64,000 nt of DNA from Clostridium_AD sp050717515 (lineage in GTDB: Bacteria; Bacillota; Clostridia; Clostridiales; Clostridiaceae), in NCBI RefSeq assembly GCF_050717515.1, contig NZ_JBOITL010000028.1, positions 62,001-126,000 on the forward strand, read 5' to 3'. Numbering within the stretch: the first letter of the stretch is position 1; each line of letters begins with the position of its first letter. A program made the position numbers and the translations under genes. This document shows positions 7,644 through 16,133 of the stretch, one piece after another. The notes under the pieces were generated by a model, which was not told the DNA's origin, searched no databases, and was given only the letters and a program-made list of their open reading frames with translations.

Positions 7644-8594
7644 TCAGTGCTTGATAACCGCAACTGGGAAATCATATTTTTTAATCCAGCTCTCAATCAT
7701 GTCAAGCTCTTCACTGCTTAAGCTTGGATCTCCCTCTATTGGGTAGTCCATTTCTAATTGTGTGTACTTATTTACACCCATTTTGTGGTAAGGAAGCAAA
7801 TCTATTCCTTTAAAATTTTTATATTCACGGAAAGGCATCAAAAATTCAATTACACTCTCAATCTCATCTCGCCTATCATTTATGCCTTTAAGCAAGGGCA
7901 TTCTCACCTTAACATTATACCTACGTTTTAAAAGTTCCTTTAAGTTTTCTAGTATTCTCTCATTGTGAACTCCCGTAAGTTCATAGTGACGCTCAGCATC
8001 AACATGCTTTATATCAAAAAGGAATAAGTCTGTAAACTGCGCAACCTTAAGTATTGATTCCAGTTTTGCATATCCTGATGTTTCAATAGCAGTATTGATT
8101 CCTTCTTGCTTACATGCCATAAGTAAATTTGTTGCGAACTCAGGTTGCATAAGTACCTCTCCGCCACCCAGCGTAACTCCACCACCTGATACATCATAAA
8201 ACATAACGTCTTCTTGAATAATTTCCATAAGCTGCGAAACAGTTTTTATCTCTCCTACAATGGATAATGCGGATTCAGGACAAACATCCACACATTTACG
8301 GCAACCTATACAATCAATGCTATGGTTCACCTCATGTTTTAGTTCTTTCGAAATAGTATGTATTCCTACGGGACAAACAGTAGCGCAAGCACCGCAATCA
8401 ATACAGGAATCTCTTTTAAACATAACTTGATATTTTCGTTCCAATCCTTCAGGATTAGCACACCACTTGCATCTCAATGGGCATCCTTTAAAAAACACTA
8501 GTGTCCTTACACCCGGTCCATCATACATATTATATTTTTGAACATTAAAAATCATTGCTTTTCTTTCTATTACAGCTACTTTTGTATTGCTCAT
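7644..8594 (-). CDS. cutD: CutD, choline TMA-lyase activating radical SAM enzyme
   Basis: Generates the glycyl radical on CutC using S-adenosylmethionine. The radical-SAM cysteines appear as GCPLRCKWC (CX3CX2C), followed by two ferredoxin-type clusters (CIDCGACATVCP and CIGCRKCVDVCP) as in other glycyl-radical activases. The motif GGGVTLGGGEVLMQPEF and the LLPYHKMGVNKY C-terminal segment are conserved in the family. A TTG at 8615 could extend it, but GGGAG lies ~10 nt before the ATG at 8594, so that start is preferred (316 residues). It is 106 bp downstream of cutC. Pairing with cutC fixes the substrate enzyme. Confidence 0.95.
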   Translation of the reverse strand: MSNTKVAVIERKAMIFNVQKYNMYDGPGVRTLVFFKGCPLRCKWCANPEGLERKYQVMFKRDSCIDCGACATVCPVGIHTISKELKHEVNHSIDCIGCRKCVDVCPESALSIVGEIKTVSQLMEIIQEDVMFYDVSGGGVTLGGGEVLMQPEFATNLLMACKQEGINTAIETSGYAKLESILKVAQFTDLFLFDIKHVDAERHYELTGVHNERILENLKELLKRRYNVKVRMPLLKGINDRRDEIESVIEFLMPFREYKNFKGIDLLPYHKMGVNKYTQLEMDYPIEGDPSLSSEELDMIESWIKKYDFPVAVIKH

Positions 8595-8700
8595 AATATC
8601 TAATCTCCCGTTCAAATAAATAATTCAACTGCGCCCAATCCTGCATCATAAGATAATTGGGCGTCAGTTAAGTCACTTTAAAGTCAATGGAATACCCTAA

Positions 8701-11241
8701 TTAAAAATGTGTTAGCATAGTTCTGCTGATAATATCATCTTGAACACTCTTTTCCAATTCAACAAAGAATGCACTGTACCCTGCTACTCTAACAATCAAG
8801 TCACGATACTTCTCCGGATTCTTTTGTGCTGCAATCAATGTTTCATCATCAATATAAAGGAACTGCATCTCTCCATTGCCAAAGGCACAAGCACTACGAA
8901 GTAATGTAAGCATACCCTCTTCGCCTTCAGGTGTATCCAGTAGTCCCGCCATAATCTTAAAGTTGTGAACCATTCCTATGTTCATAGTGTCACAAGCCAT
9001 CTTGGAAACAGATTTGATAATAGCAGTAGGTCCCTTGAAATCTGCACCTTGAGTCGGACTAATACCATCAGATAACGGTGTCCAAGCTGCACGCCCGTTA
9101 GCAGATGCACCAAGCATCTGACCAAAAGGTGTATTGTTTGAGATAGACAAAGTACCATGGCTTAGTACTGAATAAAGAGTCTTATACTTTCTATGTTCCC
9201 TCTCTGTGAAATTAATCAAATCGGAAGCAATCAAATCTGCATAATCATCATCATTACCGTACTTAGGAGCTTTCAGGCAATCGGTTTTCATTTGTTCATA
9301 TCCCACAAATTCAGCCTTTAATCCTTCATTTAGTTGCTTCAAAGTATACTTCTTCTCATCGAATACTAGCTTCTTGATAGCAGCCATAGAGTCTGTATGA
9401 GTAGCCAGCCCAGACCATATAACACCAGGTCCAAAGTTATACATGGCTCCACCAGCAGAAACATCCTTGCCACTCTCCATGGTGCCCTCAAACATAATAG
9501 ACATTAGAGGTTTTGGAGCAAGTTCTCTGTGTACACGTTGAGTAATAACAGTAGCAACACTTGACCACTTTGTAATATATTTAATTTGTTCCTTAACAGC
9601 ATTGTCGAACTCTTCATAAGTTTTGAAATTATCCAAGTCTCCCATATCAGGACAAACCTGCTTCTTATACCATAGAGGAACACCGTGGTTTAGAACTAGT
9701 TCAATACATATTGGCCACTGGGTATAAGCAGTTGAAGTCCACTGATACAAACGACCTGATTTTTGAGGTTCAACACAACCCATAAGGCAATAGTCACGGG
9801 CATCTTCCATAGAAACACCTTTTGACAACATCATCTTAATATGTGCATCGTCAAAATGGCAAGCTGGGAATCCCATACCAGCACGAATAACATCAACAAT
9901 TTTCTTCATATACTTCTTAGGTGACTTAGCATGAATACGTGTAGCTAGTGATGGTTGATAAATTTTAACATGGCGAACAGCATCCATTAGTAGGTAAGTT
10001 AAGTCATTTGTTGCATCAAGACCCTCACGAGTAACTCCACCAACACACATATTTACAAATGGCTGATACCCTGCAAAGAACTTAGAACCGCCTTCACTTG
10101 TAATCCACATCATTTCAGACATTTTAATAAGCATGCTACCAGATAATTCAAATGCTTCAAACTCACTCATACGACCCGCTTCTATATCTGCCTTGTAGAA
10201 TGGATACATATATTGATCAACACGACCGATAGACATACCAGTTTGGTTCTCCTCAACTACAAGCAAGGATTCAATAGTCCAAACAGACTGAATTGCTTCC
10301 CAGTAAGTACGAGGCTTATGTGCAGGAACATGTGCATTTATTTCAGAAATCTTCATTAATTCTGCTTTACGCTTAGGGTTAGTTTCCTTTGCAGCTAGCT
10401 GAGCTGCATGATCAGATAAACGCTTAGCATAAATCATAACTCCTTCAGTAGTGTCAATAACAGATTTATAGTAATAAATTTTTTCAATATCATCAGGGTT
10501 TTCGTAATTCAGTTTTTCCAAATGATCTTTTGCTTCCTGCTGAATATCTAGCATTCCCTTCTTCATAAGAATCACATCATATCCAGGGTTTGAATCTCCA
10601 CCACCATTTATTGCATGGTAAGAGCAATCTGAAACGTAAGATTCCCCAGATAGTTCCCAAAGACCTGCCTCACGGAACTGATCTTCACAGTATTCATCAA
10701 TGGATTTCCCTTTCCAGAAAGGGAAAAGTTCTTCACGCATAAACTTTTTATCCTCATCAGAGATATAAAACGGATCTTGACCACGTGTACCAATGGTATC
10801 AATTTCATCTTCCATCCATCTCCATGCAATATCAGGAGAACAAGCTCCTGAACGAGGTGCGCCGCAAGGAGCTCCTACAATAAGTTCATCCTCTTGAATT
10901 AACAAAGGTGCTGTTTCACAAGAATATTTGAAACTTTTACCACGGAATATGCTTTTAGGCATACCAGGATTTTCCTTTGCAATCTTAGTAATTGCACGAG
11001 CACGATGAGTAGTGATAGTAGGCGTCCATTTTAAATAGCTTTCTTTCAGTCTTTTAAGACGTTGAGTAATTCCATCTGGAACTTTTCCATCATTCTCGTT
11101 AGATGCCACATAACTTACAGTATCCTCTTTTGTAATTTCCTTTGAAACCCCTTCAAACATCTTCATTAAAGATGCTCGTTCTTCTGCAGACATATTTTTA
11201 GTTGCTTCTGCAAATTTATTTGTAAATTCACGAATATCCAT
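8701..11241 (-). CDS. cutC: CutC, choline trimethylamine-lyase (glycyl radical enzyme)
   Basis: Cleaves choline to trimethylamine and acetaldehyde. Starting at the ATG at 11241 (GAGGGG 7 nt upstream; an earlier ATG at 11256 lacks a good site) the protein is 846 residues, the same as Desulfovibrio CutC. In that numbering every choline-lyase residue I recall is present: Tyr208, Asp216, Phe395, Cys489 and Glu491 in GCVEPQ, Tyr506, and radical Gly821 in VRVAGYSAF. This separates it from propanediol dehydratase and pyruvate formate-lyase. It is the short form, without the long N-terminal extension of some CutC. The N-terminal ~30 residues may target it to the shell. Confidence 0.97.
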   Translation of the reverse strand: MDIREFTNKFAEATKNMSAEERASLMKMFEGVSKEITKEDTVSYVASNENDGKVPDGITQRLKRLKESYLKWTPTITTHRARAITKIAKENPGMPKSIFRGKSFKYSCETAPLLIQEDELIVGAPCGAPRSGACSPDIAWRWMEDEIDTIGTRGQDPFYISDEDKKFMREELFPFWKGKSIDEYCEDQFREAGLWELSGESYVSDCSYHAINGGGDSNPGYDVILMKKGMLDIQQEAKDHLEKLNYENPDDIEKIYYYKSVIDTTEGVMIYAKRLSDHAAQLAAKETNPKRKAELMKISEINAHVPAHKPRTYWEAIQSVWTIESLLVVEENQTGMSIGRVDQYMYPFYKADIEAGRMSEFEAFELSGSMLIKMSEMMWITSEGGSKFFAGYQPFVNMCVGGVTREGLDATNDLTYLLMDAVRHVKIYQPSLATRIHAKSPKKYMKKIVDVIRAGMGFPACHFDDAHIKMMLSKGVSMEDARDYCLMGCVEPQKSGRLYQWTSTAYTQWPICIELVLNHGVPLWYKKQVCPDMGDLDNFKTYEEFDNAVKEQIKYITKWSSVATVITQRVHRELAPKPLMSIMFEGTMESGKDVSAGGAMYNFGPGVIWSGLATHTDSMAAIKKLVFDEKKYTLKQLNEGLKAEFVGYEQMKTDCLKAPKYGNDDDYADLIASDLINFTEREHRKYKTLYSVLSHGTLSISNNTPFGQMLGASANGRAAWTPLSDGISPTQGADFKGPTAIIKSVSKMACDTMNIGMVHNFKIMAGLLDTPEGEEGMLTLLRSACAFGNGEMQFLYIDDETLIAAQKNPEKYRDLIVRVAGYSAFFVELEKSVQDDIISRTMLTHF

Positions 11242-11340
11242 ATTTTTACCCCTCATTCTTTCATAATTATTTCAGATTTTGCATCTGATCTTTTTTAGTG
11301 TTTACTGCTTATTTATCATTGTTCATATTCATCTAGACCG

Positions 11341-12831
11341 CTATTTAATCTCTTCAAGAGCTTTTTTCAAGATATGCTGCAACCTCTTTATATCCTCTGG
11401 GTTATACTCAAGCATCTTTCCCATGCTATCCACAGGAGTTTTCTCCTCTGCAGGCATTCCATCAATAATATCCTCTATATTCCGCACACCATATCCTACT
11501 TTGCGGATATAGATAAGATTCATTGGTGAAACATTATCGGAGGTCATACCTAGTCCCGCTGAGCCACTGCCCAGAGTCAAAGCAGGAATCAAATTAGTTG
11601 TAGCACCCATACTGCCAAGGGAAGCAGGTGTATTAACAAGTACCCTGCCCACAGGTTTTTTTAATGCAAACTGGCGAATCACATCTTGGTTTTTTGAATG
11701 TATAACAAGAGTGTGTCCATGCCTCTCGCTTAAGAGTAGCTCAATGCATTTTTCACAAGCATGCATCCAATCGTCTTCGATGTAATAAGCTAGTACCGGG
11801 CAAAGTTTTTCCTTCGAATAAGGATTAGTTTCAGAAACATATTTCTGCTGAGAAATTAAAAGTTTTACACTTTCCTGAACACAAAAACCTGCTCTCTTAG
11901 CCAAGTCCTGTGCCGATTTTCCCACCATTTCTGAATGCAAACTCCCATCGATGCTGTAAAAGAGAGAACCAAGTTTTTGCGCTTCTTCCTCTGTCATAAA
12001 ATGCGCACCCTTACTTTGAAATTCACGTTTTACATCAGCTGCAATACAGCTATCTACAACAATAGATTGTTCCGCACCTGATACAATTCCGTTATCAAAG
12101 GTCTTACTAGCAATAATATCCTGCACCGCTTGTTTAATGTCAGCTGTGCGTTCAATAAATGCCGGTCCATTGCCCGTTCCTCCATAAATAACAGGTTTTG
12201 CAGACTCATAGGCTGCTTTAAGCATTCCAGGAACACCTGTATTCATAATAAGAGACGTTGCTTTATGATTCATTAACTGGATTGTCCCACTAGGCGTCAC
12301 AGTATGTAAATACGCAAGAGCTCCTACAGGAAGTCCAAACCCTTCTGCTGCTCTAATCATAATATCAAGTGCCTTACAAATTGTTTTCTTCGCCCTAGGA
12401 TGGGGAGAAAAAATAATTGCATTACCGGACTTGATTGCAATTAAAGTCTTGTAGATGGTTGTAGAAACCGGACTGGTTGCAGGACATAGTGCAATAATCA
12501 CACCCATAGGTACACCTATATCCATGGTCTTGTTTTGAAGGTCCTCGTCAATAATACCTACGCAACGCATTCCGCGAAGTTTAACTAGCAAATACTCAGA
12601 GGCAAATCGATTCTTGATGTATTTATCCTGCCATTTGCCATAATCAGTTTCATCTCGGGACATCATGGCAAGCTCGCAGGCATACTTGCCGATTTCTTCC
12701 GCCATGCGTTCAACAATTTCATCCAATTTTTCCTGTGGAAAAGTTGCTAGCTGTTTTTGTGCTTCACTAGCATTTTCGGCAAGAATTCGAGCTTCTTGGA
12801 TGGAGAGCAAATCATTGTCAATAATATTCAT
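11341..12831 (-). CDS. Aldehyde dehydrogenase paralogue with catalytic Cys replaced by Ser
   Basis: Full-length (496 residues) EutE/AdhE-type CoA-acylating aldehyde dehydrogenase fold, aligning throughout with the dehydrogenase at 1-1249: shared DLLSIQEARILAENAS N-terminus, PATSPVSTTIYKTLIAIKSG and the FIERTADIKQAVQDI region. At the active site it reads FDNGIVSGAEQS where the paralogue reads FDYGTICASEQS, so the nucleophilic cysteine is serine and no other cysteine lies in the motif. Thioester chemistry should be impossible. The C-terminal helix NPEDIKRLQHILKKALEEIK could act in encapsulation. It sits directly before cutC. A structural or regulatory pseudoenzyme is the best guess. Confidence 0.88.
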   Translation of the reverse strand: MNIIDNDLLSIQEARILAENASEAQKQLATFPQEKLDEIVERMAEEIGKYACELAMMSRDETDYGKWQDKYIKNRFASEYLLVKLRGMRCVGIIDEDLQNKTMDIGVPMGVIIALCPATSPVSTTIYKTLIAIKSGNAIIFSPHPRAKKTICKALDIMIRAAEGFGLPVGALAYLHTVTPSGTIQLMNHKATSLIMNTGVPGMLKAAYESAKPVIYGGTGNGPAFIERTADIKQAVQDIIASKTFDNGIVSGAEQSIVVDSCIAADVKREFQSKGAHFMTEEEAQKLGSLFYSIDGSLHSEMVGKSAQDLAKRAGFCVQESVKLLISQQKYVSETNPYSKEKLCPVLAYYIEDDWMHACEKCIELLLSERHGHTLVIHSKNQDVIRQFALKKPVGRVLVNTPASLGSMGATTNLIPALTLGSGSAGLGMTSDNVSPMNLIYIRKVGYGVRNIEDIIDGMPAEEKTPVDSMGKMLEYNPEDIKRLQHILKKALEEIK

Positions 12832-12911
12832 TTCTGACTCTCCTTTTCATTTTCATTAACCAACTATTGTATTTTTTGCATTTTCTGCATTGCTACCATA
12901 TCAGCCAAACA

Positions 12912-13529
12912 TTAAGGATTCAGTGTCTCAAGTGAATAAAGTGCAATTATTTTTTCAAGGTCTTGATGTGGGCTTGCAATAACAACTGAGCTATAAACTT
13001 CAGCACCCATATCTACTACAGCTTTTACGCCAGTATCCACAGCTGATTTACATGCCCCTACATCTCCACGAACTAGCACTGAAATATAGCCAGAAGCTAC
13101 ATTTTCAAAACCAATCAATTCAACATTTGCAGCTTTACACATTGCATCTGCAGCCTCTAAAACAAAAACTATACCAAATGTTTCTATCAAACCTAAAGCT
13201 CTGTAATTACTTGTCTGTGGTAGTTCCTTTGCATCGTTGTCGATGTCATATACTGAAACAATGTTTCCAATATCTTTAATCGGTCTTGGCATAACATTTT
13301 GTGCTGTTAATGTACCTATTGTTGCTGCTGCCTCAGCCCCTGCTTCTACAGATGCCTTAACTGCAGCAATATCACCCTTTACCATAATTGTAACAAGAGT
13401 GGATCCAATGTTTTCATATGCTACCAACTCAACATTTGCAGCCTTAAGCATTTTGTCTGCCGCCTCAATTGCAGGTACCATTCCTAATGTTTCAACAAGG
13501 CCTAATGCTTCTTCTCCATAATACCTCAC
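12912..13529 (-). CDS. Tandem BMC-domain (BMC-T) shell protein
   Basis: Two full, unpermuted BMC domains: residues ~8-95 (ALGLVETLGMVPAIEAADKM) and ~110-200 (ALGLIETFGIVFVLEAADAM), joined by a short linker. Three copies make a pseudohexameric shell tile. The start codon is GTG at 13529 with AAGGGGGAA upstream. It is the first gene of the cut operon, about 213 nt after a predicted transcription start, so the leader is unusually long. No pore cysteine as in PduT is apparent. Confidence 0.92.
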   Translation of the reverse strand: MRYYGEEALGLVETLGMVPAIEAADKMLKAANVELVAYENIGSTLVTIMVKGDIAAVKASVEAGAEAAATIGTLTAQNVMPRPIKDIGNIVSVYDIDNDAKELPQTSNYRALGLIETFGIVFVLEAADAMCKAANVELIGFENVASGYISVLVRGDVGACKSAVDTGVKAVVDMGAEVYSSVVIASPHQDLEKIIALYSLETLNP

Positions 13530-13642
13530 TAAATATTCCCCCTTTTATATTATATTTTGTGGAATTTTTTAGACATATACTGTTAATGGTCTTGATTTTC
13601 TTACAATTTAACTTTACTAAGCAAGACAATTTGTATTTGTAA

Positions 13643-13822
13643 CGTTTTCATCAACAATATATTACAGCCTAAAACTACGATTTCACTTTACGTTAATAAT
13701 AACTGAATAAGACATTTTTTCATGGCATAAAGCGTGTTATTTTACCGCATTATATCCACCAGTTTTTTTAAAGTTTGCACTATCGTTACTTTCTTGCACT
13801 AATAGCATCCATTTTTATATAT
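13643..13822 (-). promoter_or_regulatory. Promoter/leader copy 1 of the cut operon (duplicated module)
   Basis: On the minus strand a TATAAT -10 box lies at 13749-13754. No good -35 is seen. In its place is one of two direct repeats of TAGTGCAA (13775-13782 and 13794-13801, 19 bp apart), which suggests an activator-dependent promoter. The sequence from 13643 to 13822 is closely repeated at 15508-15687 upstream of the EamA transporter, including ~100 nt downstream of the predicted start. A cre-like site, TGAAAACGTTACA on the minus strand, lies at about 13638-13651. The rest of 13530-13919 shows no gene. Confidence 0.7.
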
Positions 13823-13829
13823 TAATCAC

Positions 13830-13883
13830 TTCAGAAGGAGATTTAGCCTCGCACTTATATAAGTAATAGACTCTCCTTCTGAA
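13830..13883. other. 12-bp perfect inverted repeat with 30-nt loop
   Basis: Arms TTCAGAAGGAGA (13830-13841) and TCTCCTTCTGAA (13872-13883) are perfect. It lies between the winged-helix-like gene and the cut promoter. There is no T-run right after the stem on either strand, so it is a poor intrinsic terminator. It may still punctuate the transporter transcript, or be an operator next to the promoter. Confidence 0.6.
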
Positions 13884-13919
13884 ATGTGGTTAAACTAATA
13901 TATATACTAATTTAAATCA

Positions 13920-14186
13920 TTAATCCTTAATGTAATTATTAATTGTAGCTGCACCTTCATCATTTGCATGATAGTAAATCCTTAAATTACCAGACTTGTC
14001 CATACCAAAACTTTTTTCTTCAATAAGACCATTCGCTTCGGCTGTCATTAAAGCTGAGATAATATCATTTTTATTAAAAGCTTTGAAGTTACCATATTCA
14101 CCTTTTAAAGCTTCAATAACGTCGTCTGCACATGCTCCTTTAACTTTTGTAAAATGTTTTAAAATAGCATAATTAAGTGGTTTCAT
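13920..14186 (-). CDS. Small winged-helix-like protein of unknown function
   Basis: Eighty-eight residues with helix-rich N-terminus (PLNYAILKHFTKVKGACADD, then IEALKGEYGNFKAFNKNDII) and a likely wing (EEKSFGMDKSGNLRIYYHAN), resembling a winged-helix DNA-binding fold. It follows the transporter gene by 4 nt and must be co-transcribed with it. It could be a local regulator of the duplicated promoters, but nothing in the sequence proves this. I do not recognise the family. Confidence 0.75.
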   Translation of the reverse strand: MKPLNYAILKHFTKVKGACADDVIEALKGEYGNFKAFNKNDIISALMTAEANGLIEEKSFGMDKSGNLRIYYHANDEGAATINNYIKD

Positions 14187-14190
14187 ACAA

Positions 14191-15273
14191 TTACGCCTCC
14201 TTTTTTTTAAATAAATCCATTGGATTCATTGCAATTATCAAAATACCAACCGCCATTAATACAGCGCAAAACCAAGATATAGGAGAAAGTGACCAACCTT
14301 CTATGCCGAAACCCACACCAAGTATTATCCAACAGCAGAAAGGTCCGAAGAAAGAGTAAGTACCGTTGGTTGCCATACCAAGCGCAACGCCTGTCATACT
14401 AGAGCCCTTATACCAAGTCATAAATGAAAGATAAGCAAAAAGACCACTAACAGCAAACCAAATCATAGCAGGACTGCTTGTAAATGCTTGACCAATAACC
14501 TGGAATGAAAGACCTGCATTACCTCCTATAATCGCTATGAGAGGAATAAATATAAATAAATTCGCAAGGCCTGATGTTGTCTGACGAATAGCAATACCAA
14601 TCTCTGAATCTACCATTGCTGTACTATAACCAGCTATACAACCTTCAATACCCCAGCCAAGAGCAGCTATAATTGCAGCTATAATACCTATCCCTACACC
14701 TTTTTGTGCACCTCCAGTAATACTCGAGATACCAATCAAAGCACTTGCAGAAACACAAATACCAATACCTAACATCATACGTTTCGTTAATGGTTGTTTG
14801 TATAAAACTCTGCCTAAAATAGCGCCAATAGCTGGGCAAAGAGCAGAAATGGGAACAATAATTGAGCCAGCCGATGCAAGACCAATAACATAAGCTGAAT
14901 TTGCAATAGGGCCTCCCATAAGTGCAGCTAACATAATCATGCGACCCGGTTTAGTATTAAGAGTTCTAAAGAAATCTCCAAGTTTGCCACGAATACCTGC
15001 CATACCCAATGCCCAAACTGCACTACAAGTATCATTTATTCCACAACCAAGTGCACCAAGCATATATACAAGAGCAAATGCAGATAAACCATTTTTATTT
15101 GCACCAAACCAATCGCTCCAAACCCCTTGTGTCATAGCATATGCCAAAAATGCTGAAAATAATCCATATGAAAATCCTGAGAATAAACCAATTGTGACTC
15201 CTTTTCTATAAAATCCTGATAATAACTTTTTTTTAGCTACGACTGCAGTCGTATTAGCTACTGCTTCTGACAT
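14191..15273 (-). CDS. EamA/DMT-family membrane transporter linked to choline use
   Basis: A 360-residue protein with about ten hydrophobic segments and two EamA-like halves (for example GSIIVPISALCPAIGAILGR and the repeated GIGIIAAIIAALGWGIEG). A basic loop KKKLLSGFYRKG lies near the N-terminus. DMT carriers move small organic solutes, so choline import or trimethylamine export is possible. The argument for this is the promoter/leader shared with the cut operon. Substrate is unproven. It has a TTGGAGG site before its ATG and a long leader of ~335 nt. Confidence 0.85.
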   Translation of the reverse strand: MSEAVANTTAVVAKKKLLSGFYRKGVTIGLFSGFSYGLFSAFLAYAMTQGVWSDWFGANKNGLSAFALVYMLGALGCGINDTCSAVWALGMAGIRGKLGDFFRTLNTKPGRMIMLAALMGGPIANSAYVIGLASAGSIIVPISALCPAIGAILGRVLYKQPLTKRMMLGIGICVSASALIGISSITGGAQKGVGIGIIAAIIAALGWGIEGCIAGYSTAMVDSEIGIAIRQTTSGLANLFIFIPLIAIIGGNAGLSFQVIGQAFTSSPAMIWFAVSGLFAYLSFMTWYKGSSMTGVALGMATNGTYSFFGPFCCWIILGVGFGIEGWSLSPISWFCAVLMAVGILIIAMNPMDLFKKKEA

Positions 15274-15500
15274 AATATTACCTCCAATATTTTTGTTATT
15301 TTGCCAAAAGACCTCATTTTAATAAAGTCTTTCAGACCTTTACGTGTATTCTAGATCACCTATGATCAGATCCCTGAATGTGGTGTCCAATCTAAACGTC
15401 TATTAGTGTTACTCCAGTTAAAGCATCAAAAGGAATATTATTCGCACCCGCGATTACTGCTACCTCCCCCTTTTTTCTTTACATAGTAATTAAAAATTTC
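15274..15500 (-). other. Long transporter leader with a short orphan reading frame
   Basis: Between the transporter start and promoter copy 2 there is no complete gene. On the minus strand a GGGGGAGG box is followed by a ~25-codon frame that ends at a TAG near 15397. It encodes a product with AVIAGANNIP and FDALTGVTLIDV but has no standard start codon in frame. It may be the tail of a lost gene. A weak stem, AAAGGTCT/AGACTTT, lies near 15324-15341. Confidence 0.4.
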
Positions 15501-15507
15501 TTTAAAG

Positions 15508-15687
15508 CGTTTTCATTAACAATATATTGCGGCTTGGAAGTACTATTTCACTTTATGTTAATAATAACTGAACAAGACATCTTTCTATGGCATAAATTTA
15601 TTTTTTTTACTGCATTATATCTGCCAGTTTTTCGAAACTTTTGTACTATAGTTACTTTCTTGCACTAATAGTATTTATTTTTATATT
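15508..15687 (-). promoter_or_regulatory. Promoter/leader copy 2, upstream of the EamA transporter
   Basis: Close repeat of 13643-13822. It has TATAAT at 15614-15619 and the paired upstream elements TAGTACAA (15641-15648) and TAGTGCAA (15660-15667), again 19 bp apart. The block downstream of the start is conserved too (for example TAACATAAAGTGAAATAGTA and AATATATTGTTAATGAAAAC on the minus strand). A cre-like TGAAAACGCTTTAA lies at 15502-15515. The same factor should control both operons. Confidence 0.7.
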
Positions 15688-15791
15688 TAAATCGACATAA
15701 TAATTTATTTTTTCTTATAATTCCATTTATTTATTCCAAACTTTTTTACTTTATAATCAATTTTCCAATCCAACCTTTTTATAACAAAAAC

Positions 15792-15829
15792 AAACCCCCA
15801 TGATTATAAAACTATAATCATGGGGGTTT
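15792..15829 (-). terminator. Strong intrinsic terminator after moaD
   Basis: Perfect 17-bp stem with arms 15792-15808 and 15813-15829 and a four-base loop. On the minus strand it is followed by a T-rich stretch (TGTTTTTGTTAT). It ends the AOR-moaD transcript. Confidence 0.92.
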
Positions 15830-15840
15830 ATATTTAGTTA

Positions 15841-16065
15841 TTATCCACCTCCAACTGGTGGAAAAAGCGCTATTAGCTCTCCTTCTAAAAGTGGCTTGTC
15901 AAATTGTCCATCTCGTCCATTAACAAGTAAAATTGCGACCTCTGATTTTTCTATTCCTAAAATTGCAATAATATCTCCTGGAGTTTTACCCTCCTCCAGT
16001 TCAAAAACTTGAATTTTCTCCCTACCATCTCTAAAGGTAGCAAACAATTTCACTGTAATTTTCAC
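15841..16065 (-). CDS. moaD: MoaD/ThiS-family sulfur carrier protein
   Basis: A 74-residue ubiquitin-like protein ending in the diagnostic diglycine (FPPVGGG). The body VKITVKLFATFRDGREKIQV and the segment IALFPPVGGG fit MoaD, the small subunit of molybdopterin synthase. The GTG at 16065 follows GGGAGGTG by 5 nt and is preferred over a TTG at 16080. It lies 53-68 bp behind the AOR gene, so it probably supplies sulfur for the tungstopterin of that enzyme. No moaE is in this window. Confidence 0.88.
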   Translation of the reverse strand: MKITVKLFATFRDGREKIQVFELEEGKTPGDIIAILGIEKSEVAILLVNGRDGQFDKPLLEGELIALFPPVGGG

Positions 16066-16133
16066 ATTTTCACCTCCCAATCAGGTATTAAAGTATATTC
16101 ATAATTTATTATATTTGCCTAGAATTTATAGAA

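Noticed and set aside
8701..11241. Pyruvate formate-lyase or propanediol dehydratase
   Set aside because: All recalled choline-lyase residues (Tyr208, Asp216, Phe395, Cys489, Glu491, Tyr506, Gly821) align, and cutD and the compartment genes adjoin.
13830..13883. Intrinsic terminator after the winged-helix-like gene
   Set aside because: The stem is perfect but the loop is 30 nt and no T-run follows on either strand, so it is listed only as an inverted repeat.
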